Below are positions 33,497 through 43,614 of a stretch of 64,000 nt of DNA, in pieces. This DNA is from Poseidonibacter antarcticus. Its GTDB lineage: Bacteria > Campylobacterota > Campylobacteria > Campylobacterales > Arcobacteraceae. The stretch covers positions 1 through 64,000 of the forward strand of contig NZ_RCWF01000006.1 of the NCBI RefSeq assembly GCF_003667345.1, read 5' to 3'. Numbering within the stretch: position 1 is the first letter of the stretch; every line of letters begins with the position of its first letter. The notes below the pieces were generated by a model. That model was not told the DNA's origin, made no database searches, and was given only the letters and a program-made list of their open reading frames with translations. The translations under genes and the position numbers were made by a program.

Positions 33497-34843
33497 TAAA
33501 ATCACTTTTGCTAACATCAAAAATGAGAAAAACCCAACTATATCAGTTACTGTTGTAAGTAAAACAGTACTTCCTACAGCTGGGTCTATATCAAACTTTT
33601 TAAGTACTAATGGAATTGATGCTCCAAAGAATCCTGCTGAGAATAAGTTTAAAATCATTGATATCCCAATTACTAAACCTAAGAGTTTTTCATCGAACCA
33701 AATCCATGCAATTATTCCCATTAAAATTGCAAATAATAATCCATTAAATAAAGAAACAATTACTTCTTTTTTAACTGCATCTTTTGCATTATCAAGTTCA
33801 ATATCACCTAAGGCTAATTGTCTAACCATAACAGCTAGTGTTTGAGTCCCTGCATTTCCACCCATTGATGCAACTATTGGCATTAAAATAGCAAGAGCAA
33901 CATATGATTGAATTGTTTCATCAAAAATTCCAATTACTAAGGAAGCTAAAATAGCAGTACATAGATTTAAACAAAGCCACATAGCTCTTTTTTTTGCAGT
34001 TGAAAAAAGATTATCATCATTTTCAAAATCGTGATCAACACCTGCTAATTGGTACATTTGCTCTGTTGCATTATCTTCAATTACATCTAATATATCATCA
34101 GATGTAATTCTTCCCATTAGCATTCCTTGATATCCTGTAACTGCAACAACATTTAAATCATATTTTTCAAATATTTTTGCAACATTATCAATATCATCTT
34201 TATCTTGTACATCAAATGCTTTAAATTTATTTTCATCATATTCACTTAAAACTTCTTCATAAGTTTTTTTAAAATCAATAATGATTAAATCTTCTAATAA
34301 TATTGATGCAATTAATTTTTTATCATCATTTACAATATATACTTGGTGAATATTTTCTAATTCATCTGATGCTTTACCTTGCGTTAATCGATCAAGTGAT
34401 TCTTTAATAGTTTCTTTTAAGTTTGCTGAGAAAAGCTCGGTTTGCATATATGAACCAGCTTGATCTTCTTCATATGTTTTAAGCCAATGAATCTCTTTTT
34501 GATCTTCAACTTCAAGACCATCAAAAACTTCTTTAGCTTTTTTTTCATTATGTTCTTCGAGTTCTTGAATAATATCTGTTTGGTCATCAGATTCTAGTTC
34601 GTCAAGGGCATCTGTTAATTGTTCACTTGAAAGTTCAGCATAGGCATCATCTCTTAAATTATCAGGTAATTCAAGTAGTACTTCTCCTAATATTTCATCA
34701 GGAAGTTTTTTAAGAACAAAGAAAAAGTCATCTTCACTGTCTTTTTCAATTTTTTTAAGACTATTAGCTATATCACTTGGATGTAGAGCCTCAAGTTCTT
34801 CTAAAAGTTTATTAGGGTCTTTTATTATTACATCTTGAGGCAT
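33491..34843 (-). CDS. mgtE: Magnesium transporter MgtE
   Basis: A 450-aa Mg2+ channel. A cytosolic MgtE-N helical domain (about 1-125) and a CBS pair (about 126-250) sense Mg2+. Five membrane helices follow from about residue 285, with the conserved pore segment PIVASMGGNAGTQTLA. Complete length for the family. It overlaps no neighbour and shares direction with the M23 endopeptidase gene upstream (12-base gap). Confidence 0.96.
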   Translation of the reverse strand: MPQDVIIKDPNKLLEELEALHPSDIANSLKKIEKDSEDDFFFVLKKLPDEILGEVLLELPDNLRDDAYAELSSEQLTDALDELESDDQTDIIQELEEHNEKKAKEVFDGLEVEDQKEIHWLKTYEEDQAGSYMQTELFSANLKETIKESLDRLTQGKASDELENIHQVYIVNDDKKLIASILLEDLIIIDFKKTYEEVLSEYDENKFKAFDVQDKDDIDNVAKIFEKYDLNVVAVTGYQGMLMGRITSDDILDVIEDNATEQMYQLAGVDHDFENDDNLFSTAKKRAMWLCLNLCTAILASLVIGIFDETIQSYVALAILMPIVASMGGNAGTQTLAVMVRQLALGDIELDNAKDAVKKEVIVSLFNGLLFAILMGIIAWIWFDEKLLGLVIGISMILNLFSAGFFGASIPLVLKKFDIDPAVGSTVLLTTVTDIVGFFSFLMLAKVILL

Positions 34844-34855
34844 GGACTTTTATCC

Positions 34856-36043
34856 TTATATTTTTTTTAGGTCACTTTTATATGCTATTCTATCTAATTT
34901 TATTACTTTTGTTTTATTTCCATTTGTTATTTCATCTTCAAATTGATTAATTATTTTCTTTGCATTTGCAATAAAAGTTACTTTTCTTTGTCCTTTTAGT
35001 CCATTAGTTTTAGGTCTTTTTATTACTTTCATAGGATCTATTGCATTTCCATTTTTATAAAGTCCTAAGTGTAAATGAGGTCCAGAACTAAGACCTGTAG
35101 TCCCAACATATCCTATATGTTGACCTTTTTTTACTTTTTGACCTCTTCTTAAGCCTTTTTTGAAACCATTTTGATGTGCGTATAATGTCTTATATCCATT
35201 ATGATGATTGATAATTATAGTATTACCATATCCACCTTTACGACCTTTAAATTCAACTGTACCATTTGCTGCTGCATAGATTTTTCTACCTCTTGGTGCT
35301 GCAAAATCAGTACCTAAATGAGCTCTATATCTTTTTAATACAGGATGCCATCTTTTTCTTGTAAATTTACTTGAAATTCTTTTATAAGTTAAAGGAATTC
35401 TAAAAAAATATGTTTTTGTGAAACCTTTTGCTTTTTCATTATAATATTTGTCATCTTTTTTATTTTTGATTCTATAATACTTCTTCCCTCTAACTTCAAC
35501 CATTGCTGCATCTATTTCAGGTAATCCAAGACGTCTACCTAGAAGACTTTTTTTAGTATATTTCAAGGCAATAAAATCACCTTTTCTCATCTTTCTAAAA
35601 TCGACTGAGCCTTTAAATAAAGATTGTAATTGTATTGCTAAGGTTACATCTCCTGTTGCTTTTTTTATATCATATGATACAGATTTAGTTATTGGAATGG
35701 CTATTGATTCTGTATATTCTTTGTAATTAATAGGTAGAGTTTGGAATTTGTATTTTCCATTACTTTGTTGATAAATATGAATTTGTATATCTTCTGATAC
35801 TGGAATTAATACTTGATTAAAAGTTCCATCATCTTCGGTATAAAGATAAAATCTTCTATTTGCAACAATCTCTGAACATAACTCTTTATCTTCTTTCTCA
35901 AGGTCAAAATATAGTTTTTGAGGAATAGAATATTTCTCTAAAAATGTAAGAAAGCTTTCGCCTTTGGGCCACGATAGTTCTTTTACTTCTGCAGAATGCA
36001 AAAAGCTTAAGAAAATAATAATACTTAGGATGATTTTTTTCAC
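34856..36043 (-). CDS. M23-family peptidoglycan endopeptidase (Csd3-like)
   Basis: A 395-aa exported zinc peptidase. An N-terminal signal helix is followed by a regulatory domain with SVSYDIKKATGDVTLAIQLQ, as in Csd3/HdpA-type enzymes. A LytM domain with HLGTDFAAPRG and the metal-binding HLHLG motif is at about 255-360. Csd3 trims crosslinks and D-Ala and helps set helical cell shape in Helicobacter. It is divergent from a Csd6/Pgp2-like gene 78 bases away, which supports the role. The assignment to Csd3 rather than another LytM protein is by arrangement. Confidence 0.87.
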   Translation of the reverse strand: MKKIILSIIIFLSFLHSAEVKELSWPKGESFLTFLEKYSIPQKLYFDLEKEDKELCSEIVANRRFYLYTEDDGTFNQVLIPVSEDIQIHIYQQSNGKYKFQTLPINYKEYTESIAIPITKSVSYDIKKATGDVTLAIQLQSLFKGSVDFRKMRKGDFIALKYTKKSLLGRRLGLPEIDAAMVEVRGKKYYRIKNKKDDKYYNEKAKGFTKTYFFRIPLTYKRISSKFTRKRWHPVLKRYRAHLGTDFAAPRGRKIYAAANGTVEFKGRKGGYGNTIIINHHNGYKTLYAHQNGFKKGLRRGQKVKKGQHIGYVGTTGLSSGPHLHLGLYKNGNAIDPMKVIKRPKTNGLKGQRKVTFIANAKKIINQFEDEITNGNKTKVIKLDRIAYKSDLKKI

Positions 36044-36121
36044 TGGTAATTCACTTTTTATTTAGAAATTAGTACAAGTATTATACAATTGCACAACTTA
36101 AAAAAGAATATGGAGAAGCAA

Positions 36122-37084
36122 TTGAATAAAATCATAATTTTATTATGTATGGTTATAAATATTTTTGCAACTGATTTAGTAGATTTATATAGATTAAAAG
36201 GTCTTAATGCAGTTGAAGAAAAACTTGAAAACAGCTTAAGAGATAAAGAATATTGGGATTCCTATTTAAAAAATAAAGATGTAGAATTAGGTTACTATGA
36301 AACTAAAAAATACATTATATTAACACATAAAGAAGAGTCAGAACTAGAACTATACAAAATTGATAATAACAGACTAAATCTTATAACAAGAAATAGTGTT
36401 ATTGTTGGTGAAAAAGAGGGTGATAAATATTTAGAAGGTGATAAAAGAACTCCTGAAGGAGTATATGACTTAATTAGTAAAAAAACAAAATTAGATCAAT
36501 TTTATGGTCCTTTTGCACTAGTAACTTCTTATCCTAATACTTTTGATAAATCATTAAATAAAAAAGGATATGGTATTTGGATTCACGGAATGCCATTAGA
36601 AAATGTAGAAAGAGAAAAATATACAAAAGGATGTATTGCTTTAGATAATCATGAACTTGAGAAACTTGATAAAAATATTGATTTAAAAAATGCAATTTTA
36701 TTAACAAGTGATAGAGAATTTAAAAAAGCAAAAAGAGAAGAAATATCTTTAGTTTTATCATCTATTTATAAATGGAAAGATTCTTGGAAGAAATCGGATA
36801 TTAAAAGATATCTAAAATATTATTCTCCAGAGTTTAAAAAAGATGATGGAAGTGATTTTAAAATATTTTCTGAGTATAAACATAGAGTATTCTCAAAAAA
36901 AGAAAGAAAAAAAATCAAGTTTTCAAATATTAATATAACTCCATATCCAAATTCATTAAATAAAAGAATGTTTAAAATAATAATGGATGAAAGATATGTA
37001 AGTCCATCAGTTAATTTTAAAGGTAAAAAAGAACTCTTTTTAGAAATTGTAAATAATGAAATTAAAATTTTAGCCGAAGGTTAA
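36122..37084 (+). CDS. L,D-transpeptidase/carboxypeptidase (Csd6/Pgp2-like)
   Basis: About 320 aa. A signal peptide (MNKIIILLCMVINIFA) precedes the YkuD domain with GDKRTPEGVYDL, the histidine of WIHGMPLE and the catalytic cysteine of KGCIALD. A C-terminal NTF2-like extension (about 225-320) matches the Csd6/Pgp2 layout. These enzymes trim tetrapeptides to tripeptides for helical shape. The start TTG 36122, 6 bases after GGAG, gives a proper signal peptide. Upstream TTG 36089 and ATG 36110 would add residues without a site. Divergent from the Csd3-like gene. Confidence 0.88.
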   Translation: MNKIIILLCMVINIFATDLVDLYRLKGLNAVEEKLENSLRDKEYWDSYLKNKDVELGYYETKKYIILTHKEESELELYKIDNNRLNLITRNSVIVGEKEGDKYLEGDKRTPEGVYDLISKKTKLDQFYGPFALVTSYPNTFDKSLNKKGYGIWIHGMPLENVEREKYTKGCIALDNHELEKLDKNIDLKNAILLTSDREFKKAKREEISLVLSSIYKWKDSWKKSDIKRYLKYYSPEFKKDDGSDFKIFSEYKHRVFSKKERKKIKFSNINITPYPNSLNKRMFKIIMDERYVSPSVNFKGKKELFLEIVNNEIKILAEG

Positions 37085-37149
37085 AAGAAAACTTAACTCT
37101 TTTTTAGATATAATCGCCTTAACTATAATAACCATATTTAAGGCTAAAG

Positions 37150-39363
37150 ATGCAAAAAAAAGACATGAACCTAGAAGAGTTAGCACTTGCTCACTCTTTA
37201 ACACTTGAAGAATTAGATAATATTAAAGAAATTTTAGGAAGAGAACCAAACTATGTAGAAATTGGTATCTTCTCTGCTATGTGGTCTGAACATTGTTCAT
37301 ACAAATCAAGTAAAAAATACTTAAATGGTTTTCCTACAAAAGCTCCATGGGTAATCCAAGGTCCAGGTGAAAACGCTGGTGTTATTGACATTGGTGATGG
37401 ATATGCTGCTGTATTTAAAATGGAATCTCATAATCACCCTTCATTTATTGAACCTTATCAAGGTGCAGCAACTGGTGTTGGTGGAATTTTAAGAGATGTA
37501 TTTACAATGGGTGCAAGACCAATTGCAAATATGAATTCAATTAGATTTGCAGGTATTGAAGGCGATAGCGAAATTGCACAAAAACATAGATTCCTTTTAC
37601 GTGGTGTAGTAGCTGGTATTGGTGGATATGGTAACTGTATGGGAGTTCCTACTATTGGTGGAGAAACTACATTTGAAGAATGTTATGCTGGTAATAACCT
37701 TGTAAATGCATTTACTATTGGTTTAGCAAAAGCTGATGAAATTTTCTTAGGACTTGCAGAAGGTCTTGGAAATCCTGTAATGTATGTTGGTTCTAAAACA
37801 GGTAGAGATGGTTTAGGTGGTGCAGTAATGTCATCAGCTGCATTTACAGAAGATAATGAAGCAAAAAGACCAACTGTTCAAGTTGGAGATCCTTTCACTG
37901 AAAAATTACTTTTAGAAGCTTGTTTAGAATTATTTAAAGCTGATTTAATTATTGGTATTCAGGATATGGGTGCTGCGGGACTTACATCTTCTGCATTTGA
38001 AATGGCAGGACGAAGTGATTCTGGAATGATTATGCATTTAGATAAAGTTCCAGCACGTGAAGAAGGAATGACTCCTTATGATTTCATGCTTTCAGAATCT
38101 CAAGAAAGAATGCTTATTTGTGCAAAAAAAGGTAGTGAACAAGCTATTATTGATATTTTTGAAAAATGGGAATTAGATGTTGCAGTAATTGGTGAAGTTA
38201 CAGCTACTGGAAATATGGAATTATTCTGGCATGGTGAAAAATGTGCGGAAGTTCCTGTTCAACCAGTATCAGAACAAGCTCCTATTTTAGATAGACCAAT
38301 TAGTAAACCAGCTTATTTAGATGGTTTAGATCAAATTAAACTTGATAGAGAAATTTCAAATCAAGTTGCATTTGATGATTTATTTTCTGATATGGAAGTA
38401 GTTGATAAATCTTGGGTTTATTCTCAATATGATTCAATGGTACAAACAAATACTATTAAAGGACCTGGTTCGCTAGATGGTTCATCTATTAGAATTAAAG
38501 AAACAGGAAAAGCATTAGCAATGAGTGCTGATTGTAATACAAGACTTTGTTATATCGATCCAGAATTAGGAGCAGCAGCTGCTGTTATGGAATCAGGAAG
38601 AAATGTAGCAATGAGTGGTGCTGTTCCAAAAGCAATCACTGATTGTCTTAACTTTGGTAATCCAGAAAATCCAGAAGTAATGTGGCAATTTGCAAACTCT
38701 TGTGAGGGTATTAAAACTGCTTGTAAAGAATTAAATACTCCTGTAATTGGTGGAAATGTTTCACTTTATAATGAAACAAATGGTGTGGGTGTTTTCCCAA
38801 CTCCTTCAATTGCAATGGTTGGTGTTAATGAAGATGCAAATAAAGTTTTACCTTCTTGTATTCAAGAAGAAGGAAATATTTTATATATTTTAGGAGATAC
38901 TAAAAGTGAATTTGGTGGATCTTTATATATGAAAAAAATGTATTCAGTAGTAGCTGGTTCTCATCCTGAGGTTAACTATGAGAATGAGTTAAAATTATGG
39001 GATACAGTAATTGAAGCAAATAAAGCTTCATTATTAGAATCTGCAAAAGATGTTAATGTTGGTGGAATTGCAATTGCATTAGCAAAAATGGCAGTTGTTG
39101 GTAAACATGGAGTTGAAGCTAGTATTTCATTAAATGATTCAAAAGATATTTTCTCTGAAACATTAAGTAGAGCAATTGTTGAAGTTAAACCAGAAAATTG
39201 TGAAGCATTTGAAAAACTTGCTAATAGTAAAAATATTTCTTGTTCTAAATTAGGTTTAGTTCAAGGTGATAAAATTTCTATTAATGATGTATATAAAGAA
39301 TTAGATGTTGCATCTGATATTTATTTTAATAAATTCCAAAGAGTTATTGAACAAGATTTATAA
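37150..39363 (+). CDS. purL: Phosphoribosylformylglycinamidine synthase, large subunit
   Basis: A 737-aa AIR-synthase-like protein that performs the fourth step of purine synthesis using ammonia from PurQ. The sequences [28 protein letters not shown] and [11 protein letters not shown] are typical of the small-type PurL. No PurQ or PurS gene is nearby. Single transcription unit ended by a strong hairpin. Purine synthesis also appears at purH (41.9 kb). Confidence 0.98.
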   Translation: MQKKDMNLEELALAHSLTLEELDNIKEILGREPNYVEIGIFSAMWSEHCSYKSSKKYLNGFPTKAPWVIQGPGENAGVIDIGDGYAAVFKMESHNHPSFIEPYQGAATGVGGILRDVFTMGARPIANMNSIRFAGIEGDSEIAQKHRFLLRGVVAGIGGYGNCMGVPTIGGETTFEECYAGNNLVNAFTIGLAKADEIFLGLAEGLGNPVMYVGSKTGRDGLGGAVMSSAAFTEDNEAKRPTVQVGDPFTEKLLLEACLELFKADLIIGIQDMGAAGLTSSAFEMAGRSDSGMIMHLDKVPAREEGMTPYDFMLSESQERMLICAKKGSEQAIIDIFEKWELDVAVIGEVTATGNMELFWHGEKCAEVPVQPVSEQAPILDRPISKPAYLDGLDQIKLDREISNQVAFDDLFSDMEVVDKSWVYSQYDSMVQTNTIKGPGSLDGSSIRIKETGKALAMSADCNTRLCYIDPELGAAAAVMESGRNVAMSGAVPKAITDCLNFGNPENPEVMWQFANSCEGIKTACKELNTPVIGGNVSLYNETNGVGVFPTPSIAMVGVNEDANKVLPSCIQEEGNILYILGDTKSEFGGSLYMKKMYSVVAGSHPEVNYENELKLWDTVIEANKASLLESAKDVNVGGIAIALAKMAVVGKHGVEASISLNDSKDIFSETLSRAIVEVKPENCEAFEKLANSKNISCSKLGLVQGDKISINDVYKELDVASDIYFNKFQRVIEQDL

Positions 39364-39364
39364 A

Positions 39365-39396
39365 AAACAAAAGAGCATAAGCTCTTTTGTTTTTTT
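39365..39396 (+). terminator. Intrinsic terminator of purL
   Basis: ACAAAAGAGC and GCTCTTTTGT form a 10-bp stem with ATAA loop followed by TTTTTT, the classical form. Confidence 0.9.
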
Positions 39397-39500
39397 ATAA
39401 TTAAAGTTTCTAAAATCATAATCTTCATTACTTACATAATCCAATAATTATAGCTACAACTATTTCTTCAAAAAAATAAAGTGAATAAAAAGGCTTAATA

Positions 39501-39914
39501 ATGCAATTACAAAACACAACTCAATATGCAATTAGAATATTAAGTTATATAGCAAAATATGGGAATTCTAGATTGTATTCTGCAAAAGAGTTATCAGAAA
39601 TATTAAATATTTCGTATAAATTTTTGACAAAAATTATGGCTAAATTAGTTAAATCGGGTTTTGTATATTCAATAAAAGGAAGAGAAGGTGGATATAAATT
39701 ATCAAAACCTTCCAAAGAAATTAATGTTTATGATATCTTAGCAGCTTTTAGAGAACTTGAAGATGATACAAAATGTGTTTTGGGTATAGGTGAGTGTGAT
39801 AGTAATGATAAATGTGCTTTACATGACCAATGGATTAAACCAAGAGATCTAATTCGTAAAATGTACAAAGATACTAGCTTAGATAAATTAGATGGACAGG
39901 AGTTTAAAATGTAA
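39501..39914 (+). CDS. Rrf2-family transcriptional regulator
   Basis: A 137-aa winged-helix regulator. The reading head is TQYAIRILSYIAKYG...YKFLTKIMAKLVKSGFVYSIKGREGGY. A three-cysteine cluster follows (CVLGIGECDSNDKC, near 93-106), as in IscR and NsrR, so it probably binds an Fe-S cluster and senses Fe-S status or nitric oxide. Its stop overlaps the convergent Amt-GGDEF gene by 11 bases. Confidence 0.9.
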   Translation: MQLQNTTQYAIRILSYIAKYGNSRLYSAKELSEILNISYKFLTKIMAKLVKSGFVYSIKGREGGYKLSKPSKEINVYDILAAFRELEDDTKCVLGIGECDSNDKCALHDQWIKPRDLIRKMYKDTSLDKLDGQEFKM

Positions 39915-41727
39915 ATACTTTATTCCTTCCATTCTCTTTTGCTTCATATAATGCATTATCCGCATTTTTAAACACTTCTTCAAATGTCTGTTCTTTTGTT
40001 TTAAAATTACTAATACCAAATGAAGCTGTAATTTTTCCTACTATAGGAAATTTTTCTTCTTGGATATCCTTTCTTATTTTTTCAGCTATATTTTCTACTA
40101 TTTCTAATTGCAGAATATTGATTATTAGTATAAATTCTTCTCCTCCCCATCTTGCAAATATATCATTTTTACGAATTCTTTTAGATACGACAACTGCTAA
40201 ATGTTTTAGAACTTTATCTCCAATATTATGACCATAGGTGTCATTAACTAATTTAAATTTATCAATATCAATTATAACAATAGAATATTTATAATCTAAG
40301 AGTTTAGTTTTCAAGTATTCTAATAAACCTCTTCTATTTAAAATTCCTGTTAATGAATCATTATAAGCTTTTTTTTGTAAATTTTTATTTGAACTTATAA
40401 GTACTTCATTTTTTTGTCTTAATTGACCTAATAAATGATTAAAAAATTTTGCAACAATACCAACTTCTGTATCTCTTTCAACGTAAACTTTTTTTTGTAT
40501 ATTACCTGTTTTCATAATAGTAATAATACTTTCAATAGTTTCAACCCATGGGAGTTTAGCATGATGCTCACTTACATTTAGTCCTATAACTTCATGTTTT
40601 TTTCTAACTCTTAATAAATTAAGTTTAAATAAAATAAAAAATAAAATTAATCCTAAAATAAAGGCAAAAGCAAAGGCTGTAATTACACCTATCATTTGCA
40701 CATAAATAAATTCCAATCTAGTTAATTCTTCTGGAACTTTTGCAAATATACCAACTGCAATCGTTCCCCAAACACCTGCTATTCCATGTATACTAACTAC
40801 ACTTAGTGGATCATCAATTTTAAGTTTTTTGCTAATAAATTGATCAGAATAATACATAAAAATTGCAGATGAAAATCCTACAATTGCAGATTGTACTAAT
40901 GTAAATTCAAAACATCCAGCTGTTATTCCTACAAGACCAGATAATATACCAAAACTAAACACTTCAACTGCAACTTTTTCTTTGTAAAAGAGTGTAATTA
41001 TCCAAGAAGCAAAACCACCAAAAACTCCAGATATTAAAGTATTTAATAAAATCGAAGTAGTATTAAAATCAAATTTGAATAAACTTCCTGCATTAAAACC
41101 AAACCATGAAAAAAATAATATAAAAACACCAAATACAATAAAATTGTGATTACTAGGTGCAAAATGTTTGACTTTCCCATTTTTGAATTTTCCTAGTCTT
41201 GGACCTAATATTATAGTTCCAGCTAGTCCAACCCAAGCACCAACAGAATGAACTACTGTCGAACCTGCAAAATCTATAAATCCCATTTGAGCTAACCAAC
41301 CGTTCTCATTCCATGCCCAATGACCATATAAAGGATAGATAATAGCACTAACAATTATAGAAACAATAATATAGCCATTAAATTTAATTCTCTCTGCAAC
41401 TGCACCTGAGACTATTGTAATAGCAGTTGCTGCAAACATAGCTTGAAAGAAAAAAAGTGCATTTTCTTCTAAATCTTTGCCATTTATTAAATAACTAGTT
41501 GTACCAAATAATCCAAAATTATCAGCTCCAAACATTATTCCAAAGCCAATTATCCAAAAAAAGATAATTCCAAAAACTGTATCAATTAGATTTTTCATAG
41601 CTACATTTATTGTATTTTTTGTTCGTACAGTTCCTGTTTCAATTAATGCAAATCCTAATTGCATTAAAAAAACTAGAAAAGAACTAATTAAAATCCATAA
41701 TAAATCAATATTTGTTAATGTATACAT
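39904..41727 (-). CDS. Ammonium transporter (Amt)-GGDEF fusion
   Basis: A 607-aa membrane protein. Residues 1-375 form an Amt channel with eleven predicted helices, the twin histidines H160 (TVVHSVGAW) and H314 (SIHGIAG), and conserved D152. A HAMP-like linker (about 408-440) leads to a GGDEF domain with GGEEF at 528-532 and inhibitory-site RKND at 519-522. It therefore likely couples ammonium binding or transport to c-di-GMP synthesis. The GGDEF active site is intact. No glnK gene lies next to it, unlike amtB genes. It overlaps the Rrf2 gene end tail to tail. Confidence 0.93.
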   Translation of the reverse strand: MYTLTNIDLLWILISSFLVFLMQLGFALIETGTVRTKNTINVAMKNLIDTVFGIIFFWIIGFGIMFGADNFGLFGTTSYLINGKDLEENALFFFQAMFAATAITIVSGAVAERIKFNGYIIVSIIVSAIIYPLYGHWAWNENGWLAQMGFIDFAGSTVVHSVGAWVGLAGTIILGPRLGKFKNGKVKHFAPSNHNFIVFGVFILFFSWFGFNAGSLFKFDFNTTSILLNTLISGVFGGFASWIITLFYKEKVAVEVFSFGILSGLVGITAGCFEFTLVQSAIVGFSSAIFMYYSDQFISKKLKIDDPLSVVSIHGIAGVWGTIAVGIFAKVPEELTRLEFIYVQMIGVITAFAFAFILGLILFFILFKLNLLRVRKKHEVIGLNVSEHHAKLPWVETIESIITIMKTGNIQKKVYVERDTEVGIVAKFFNHLLGQLRQKNEVLISSNKNLQKKAYNDSLTGILNRRGLLEYLKTKLLDYKYSIVIIDIDKFKLVNDTYGHNIGDKVLKHLAVVVSKRIRKNDIFARWGGEEFILIINILQLEIVENIAEKIRKDIQEEKFPIVGKITASFGISNFKTKEQTFEEVFKNADNALYEAKENGRNKVFTF

Positions 41728-41937
41728 TTATTAACTCCATAGTGTTAAATATAGTTATTTTATCAAAATACATAAGGATATTTACTCTTTTTCTAGTTAT
41801 TATATAGTCAATTATTTTTTTAAAATTAATATACATAAATTATAATATTTTATTGTAAAAGCAAGTACTAACTAATAATTTTATATAATCGCATAAACAA
41901 AGACAAGTATTTTAATATATCAAAGGGATAGGTGTAC

Positions 41938-43470
41938 ATGAGAGCATTAATTAGTGTAAGTGATAAAAGTGGTGTAGAAAACTTTGCAAAAGAGTTAGTA
42001 TCATTAGGTTATGAAATTATATCAACAGGCGGAACATATAAAAAACTTCAAAGTGCTGGAGTGGAAGTAATTGAAGCAAATGAAGTTACAAAATTTCCTG
42101 AATGTTTTGAAGGTAGAGTTAAAACTTTAAACCCATATATTCATGGTGGAATTTTACACAGACGTGATAAACAATCACACTTAGATGAAGCTAAAGAATT
42201 AGGTGTTGAAGGCATTGATTTAGTATGTGTAAATCTTTATCCTTTTAAAGCAACTATTGAAAAAACGAATGATTTTGAAGAAATTATTGAAAATATTGAT
42301 ATTGGTGGACCTGCTATGGTTAGATCTGCTGCAAAAAATCATGATTCTGTAATTATTGTAACTGATGTTGTTGATTATGACTTAGTTTTAAATAATCTTA
42401 AAAATGATACAAATACACCTGAATTTAGACGTGATTTAATGATTAAAGCTTATGAGCATACAGCTGCTTATGATTCTATGATTGCTAACTATATGAATAA
42501 AAGATTCAATAATGGTATGGGTGCTAAACAATTTATTGTTGGTTCTAAAGTATTTGATACAAGATATGGTGAAAACCCACATCAAAAAGGTGCTTTATAC
42601 GAATTTGATAATCACTTATCAAATAAATTTATTACATTAAAAGGTGAAGCAAGTTTCAACAATATGGGTGATATTAGTGGAGCTGCTAAAATCGCATCTG
42701 CATTTGGTGATGATAATGCTGTTTGTATTGTTAAACATGGTAATCCTTGTGGTTTTGCTATTAAAGATACTTTATTTGAATCATACACTAGTGCATTAAG
42801 ATGTGATCCAATTTCTGCTTTTGGTGGAGTTGTTGCGGTTAATGGTGTAATTGATTTAGAACTAGCTGTTAAAATGAATGAAATTTTCTTAGAAGTTGTA
42901 TTTGCTGCTGATTTTACTCCTGAAGCGGAAGTTGAATTAAATAAAAAGAAAAGAATCAAATTATTTAAACAAGGTACTAAAAAACTTGAATTATCAAATG
43001 ATGCATTTAACTTTAAAATGCTTGATGGTGGATTTGTATATCAAGATGCTGATAAAGTTGAAGATGATGAAGTTGCAAACAGCGAATTAAAATCAACAAG
43101 AACAGCTACAGCACAAGAAGTAAAAGATATGGAAATAGCTTATAAAGTTGCATCTTTAACAAAATCTAACTGTGTTGTATATGTAAAAGATTCAGCAATG
43201 GTAGCTGTTGGAATGGGTATGACTTCAAGAGTTGATGCGGCAAAAGCAGCATTAAGAAAAGCAGAAGATTTAGGTATTGATGTATCTGGTTCTGTTTTAG
43301 CTTCTGAAGCATTCTTCCCATTTAGAGATAGTATCGATGCTGCTCAAGAAGCAGGTGTTAAATGTGTGATTGAACCAGGTGGTTCTATTAGAGATGATGA
43401 AATTATTGATGCTGCTAATGAATTTGGTATGGCTTTATACTTCTCAGGGAAAAGACACTTTTTACATTAA
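41938..43470 (+). CDS. purH: Bifunctional AICAR transformylase/IMP cyclohydrolase
   Basis: A 510-aa enzyme for the last two steps to IMP. The N-terminal MGS-like IMP cyclohydrolase domain ([22 protein letters not shown]) is followed by the transformylase domain (KHGNPCGFA, and [12 protein letters not shown] near the end). ATG 41938 follows AAGGGATAGG; a GTG at 41932 is unlikely. It stands alone and is ended by a hairpin. Confidence 0.98.
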   Translation: MRALISVSDKSGVENFAKELVSLGYEIISTGGTYKKLQSAGVEVIEANEVTKFPECFEGRVKTLNPYIHGGILHRRDKQSHLDEAKELGVEGIDLVCVNLYPFKATIEKTNDFEEIIENIDIGGPAMVRSAAKNHDSVIIVTDVVDYDLVLNNLKNDTNTPEFRRDLMIKAYEHTAAYDSMIANYMNKRFNNGMGAKQFIVGSKVFDTRYGENPHQKGALYEFDNHLSNKFITLKGEASFNNMGDISGAAKIASAFGDDNAVCIVKHGNPCGFAIKDTLFESYTSALRCDPISAFGGVVAVNGVIDLELAVKMNEIFLEVVFAADFTPEAEVELNKKKRIKLFKQGTKKLELSNDAFNFKMLDGGFVYQDADKVEDDEVANSELKSTRTATAQEVKDMEIAYKVASLTKSNCVVYVKDSAMVAVGMGMTSRVDAAKAALRKAEDLGIDVSGSVLASEAFFPFRDSIDAAQEAGVKCVIEPGGSIRDDEIIDAANEFGMALYFSGKRHFLH

Positions 43471-43478
43471 TAAATATA

Positions 43479-43512
43479 AAAAAGGCATCTTTATTATTTA
43501 AGATGTCTTTTT
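43479..43512 (+). terminator. Intrinsic terminator of purH
   Basis: AAAAAGGCATCTT pairs with AAGATGTCTTTTT (one G-U) around an AT loop, followed by T residues. Confidence 0.75.
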
Positions 43513-43614
43513 AACTTCAAAATTACTTTAATTAATTAAATAAATGGTAAAGTCTATATATTTAATCATGTTTTATTAAACATGATATATATGATTTTAT
43601 AAAAAGGTATTTAT

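Noticed and set aside
42612-42959. Minus-strand ORF opposite purH
   Set aside because: Shadow of a strongly conserved gene; no ribosome site or recognisable domain.
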